Below, in pieces: positions 62,907 to 64,000 of a DNA stretch of 64,000 bases. The position numbers and the translations under genes were made by a program. The notes under the pieces were generated by a model. It had not been told where the DNA came from. It worked only from the letters and a program-made list of their open reading frames with translations, and ran no database searches. Origin of the DNA: an uncultured Lachnospiraceae bacterium (GTDB lineage Bacteria; Bacillota; Clostridia; Lachnospirales; Lachnospiraceae); NCBI GenBank assembly GCA_934320845.1, contig CAKRFU010000008.1, positions 1 to 64,000 of the forward strand, given 5' to 3'. The stretch's first letter is position 1. Each line of letters opens with the position of its first letter.

Positions 62907-63239
62907 ATGTTAGATTGTTTAAAAGCTATTAATTGGAAAAAGACAGGTTTATTTGCAGCAGGTGTTGCATTTGGTACAGCAGGAATCAAGATTCTTTCAA
63001 GTGATGATGCAAAGAATGTATATTCAAATTGCACAGCAGCAGTTCTTCGTGCTAAAGATTGTGTTATGAATGTTGTATCAACAGTTCAGGAAAATGCAGA
63101 AGATATCTATGCAGAAGCTGTTGAGATCAATGAAGAAAGAGCTGCGAAAAAAGAGAGCTTTGATGATGATTTTGACGATTTCGACGAAGAAGATGAAATC
63201 GAAGACGCTGATGCAGAGGCAGCAGCAGACGCAGAGTAA
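62907..63239 (+). CDS. DUF6110-like small membrane-associated protein
   Basis: 110 residues from ATG 62907 (AGGAGG at 62893). The N-terminus KKTGLFAAGVAFGTAGIKILSSDDAKNVYSNCTAAVLRAKDCVMN has a short hydrophobic helix and a helical region typical of DUF6110 proteins in Clostridia. The C-terminal 30 residues are acidic low complexity (DDDFDDFDEEDEIED). In related genomes, such genes sit beside heavy-metal P-type ATPases, as here. Function unknown. Confidence 0.72.
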   Translation: MLDCLKAINWKKTGLFAAGVAFGTAGIKILSSDDAKNVYSNCTAAVLRAKDCVMNVVSTVQENAEDIYAEAVEINEERAAKKESFDDDFDDFDEEDEIEDADAEAAADAE

Positions 63240-63320
63240 TTGATAAAACAGACAACATATAAATATTTTTATATAGTTGTACAAAGTTTATCAATAAATA
63301 ATAATCTGACATATATTTAT

Positions 63321-63353
63321 ACAAGACATCTGATTTTTCAGGTGTCTTGTTTT
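63321..63353 (+). terminator. Intrinsic terminator after the DUF6110-like gene
   Basis: ACAAGACATCTGA (63321-63333) pairs with TCAGGTGTCTTGT (63338-63350) with one mismatch, then TTT. Confidence 0.75.
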
Positions 63354-63366
63354 GGATATATGGCAG

Positions 63367-63380
63367 TAAGACTATACTAA
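63367..63380 (+). promoter_or_regulatory. Third TTAG-type box, before the P1B ATPase
   Basis: TAAGACTATACTAA matches 12 of 14 positions of the feoA box (53475-53488). TATACT is again the likely -10. It ends 38 bp before the ATPase start. Confidence 0.5.
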
Positions 63381-63418
63381 TTAAAGTTAAAACAGCAATA
63401 CGGAAATGGGGGCAAAAA

Positions 63419-64000
63419 ATGAAATTTTCTATTAAGCATGAAATAAAAGGTAGAATAAGAATTCATTTACATCAAAACAGAATGTCCTTTGAGCAGGCAG
63501 ATACATTATTGTATTATCTTACGAATAACAGATATGTTACAAATGCGAAAGTATTTGAAAGAACATGTGATGCTACAATATATTTTGTCGGTGACAGAGA
63601 AAATATAATAGAGGCATTAAAGAAATTTGCTTATGAAAATGTTGATGTGCCGGCAGCAGTATTAGAAACATCGGGACGAGGTCTTAATAATACATATCAG
63701 CGAAAAATGGTAGAAAAAGTCGTTTACAGATATGCTAGAAAAATATTACTTCCTTATCCGGTAAGGGCAGTCTATACAACGGCAATGTCATTAAAATATA
63801 TTTACAAAGGTTTAAAGACTTTACTTAAAGGAAAGATAGAAGTATCAGTTCTTGATGCTACTGCTATAGGTGTATCAGTTCTTAGAAATGATATAAAGAC
63901 GGCAGATTCGATAATGTTCCTTCTGGGAATAGGTGAGCTTTTAGAAGAATGGACACATAAAAAATCTGTTGATGACCTTGCAAGAACAATGTCACTTAAT
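63419..64000 (+). CDS. Heavy-metal P1B-type ATPase, N-terminal part (cut by window end)
   Basis: 194 codons are visible with no stop. The first 80 residues form a degenerate HMA-like domain lacking the CxxC site (IKHEIKGRIRIHLHQNRMSF; FVGDRENIIEALKKF). The first membrane segments follow, with LLPYPVRAVYTTAMSLKYIYKG and DATAIGVSVLRNDIKTADSIMFLLGIGELLEEWT, characteristic of CtpC/CtpV-like and DUF6110-associated metal ATPases. Metal specificity cannot be read because the CPx helix lies beyond the window; the shared box with feo genes suggests iron or manganese. Not a gene fragment in the genome, only in the window. Confidence 0.85.
   Translation, partial: MKFSIKHEIKGRIRIHLHQNRMSFEQADTLLYYLTNNRYVTNAKVFERTCDATIYFVGDRENIIEALKKFAYENVDVPAAVLETSGRGLNNTYQRKMVEKVVYRYARKILLPYPVRAVYTTAMSLKYIYKGLKTLLKGKIEVSVLDATAIGVSVLRNDIKTADSIMFLLGIGELLEEWTHKKSVDDLARTMSLN

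Overview
The window is AT-rich, densely packed chromosomal DNA from a Gram-positive anaerobe of the Clostridia, most likely a gut or rumen Lachnospiraceae. The signs are: secreted proteins with Lys-rich bacterial-Ig (Big_2-like) domains on polysaccharide hydrolases, BspA-type leucine-rich repeats, two class I hybrid-cluster proteins, FeoA/FeoB ferrous-iron uptake, a DUF6110-like small protein beside a heavy-metal ATPase, and AGGAGG-type ribosome sites. Genus cannot be fixed from sequence reading alone. No rRNA, tRNA, CRISPR array, prophage or integrase was seen.

Layout. 1-4.7 kb: a transposase scrap, nicotinate phosphoribosyltransferase, and a CsoR-controlled copper operon (csoR, copA, HMA chaperone). 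5-11.7 kb: a large BspA-like surface protein, an ABC exporter pair, a small secreted protein and two tiny conserved proteins. 11.7-19.1 kb: hybrid-cluster protein 1, a truncated AraC regulator beside a GH2 glucuronidase-like enzyme, an unusual D-serine dehydratase/gamma-carbonic anhydrase fusion, a HAD hydrolase, and a decayed stretch holding pieces of a formate/nitrite transporter and a response regulator. 19-31 kb: SulP permease with a long helical tail, a SPFH/zinc-ribbon/TPM trio resembling Bacillus ydjI-ydjG-ydjH, membrane proteins, MATE pump 1 and an L,D-transpeptidase. 30.5-42.3 kb: xanthine salvage (xpt plus NCS2 permease), NYN protein, ThrE exporter, cyclopropane synthase with a divergent RelA/SpoT-like protein, GH5 cellulase and another Ig-domain secreted protein. 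42.3-47 kb: biotin synthase, MATE pump 2, endonuclease III and L-lactate dehydrogenase.

47-50 kb is the accessory spot and the most interesting part. It carries a three-gene toxin-antitoxin-chaperone (TAC) cassette with an ADP-ribosyltransferase-like toxin, a small antitoxin and a SecB-like chaperone, resembling the CmdTAC antiphage arrangement. The cassette is bracketed by about 70-bp direct repeats and followed by a lone JetD-like (Wadjet/DUF2220) TOPRIM nuclease-like protein.

50-57.4 kb: a nitrosative-stress cluster (hcp2, Crp/Fnr regulator, cupin fragment, Fe-S protein) runs into an iron block (two feoA, feoB, small membrane protein, Fur-like regulator, Cys-rich/HMA fusion). 57.4-64 kb: AraC regulator divergent from a GH51-type arabinofuranosidase, aldo/keto reductase, DUF6110-like protein and the start of a P1B ATPase cut by the window end.

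Regulatory sites tie distant genes together. A GTAAC-N4-GTTAC palindrome lies at the same -41.5-like distance from the -10 of both hcp2 and ldh. A TTAG-N-TTATACTAA-like motif lies before feoA, feoB and the P1B ATPase.
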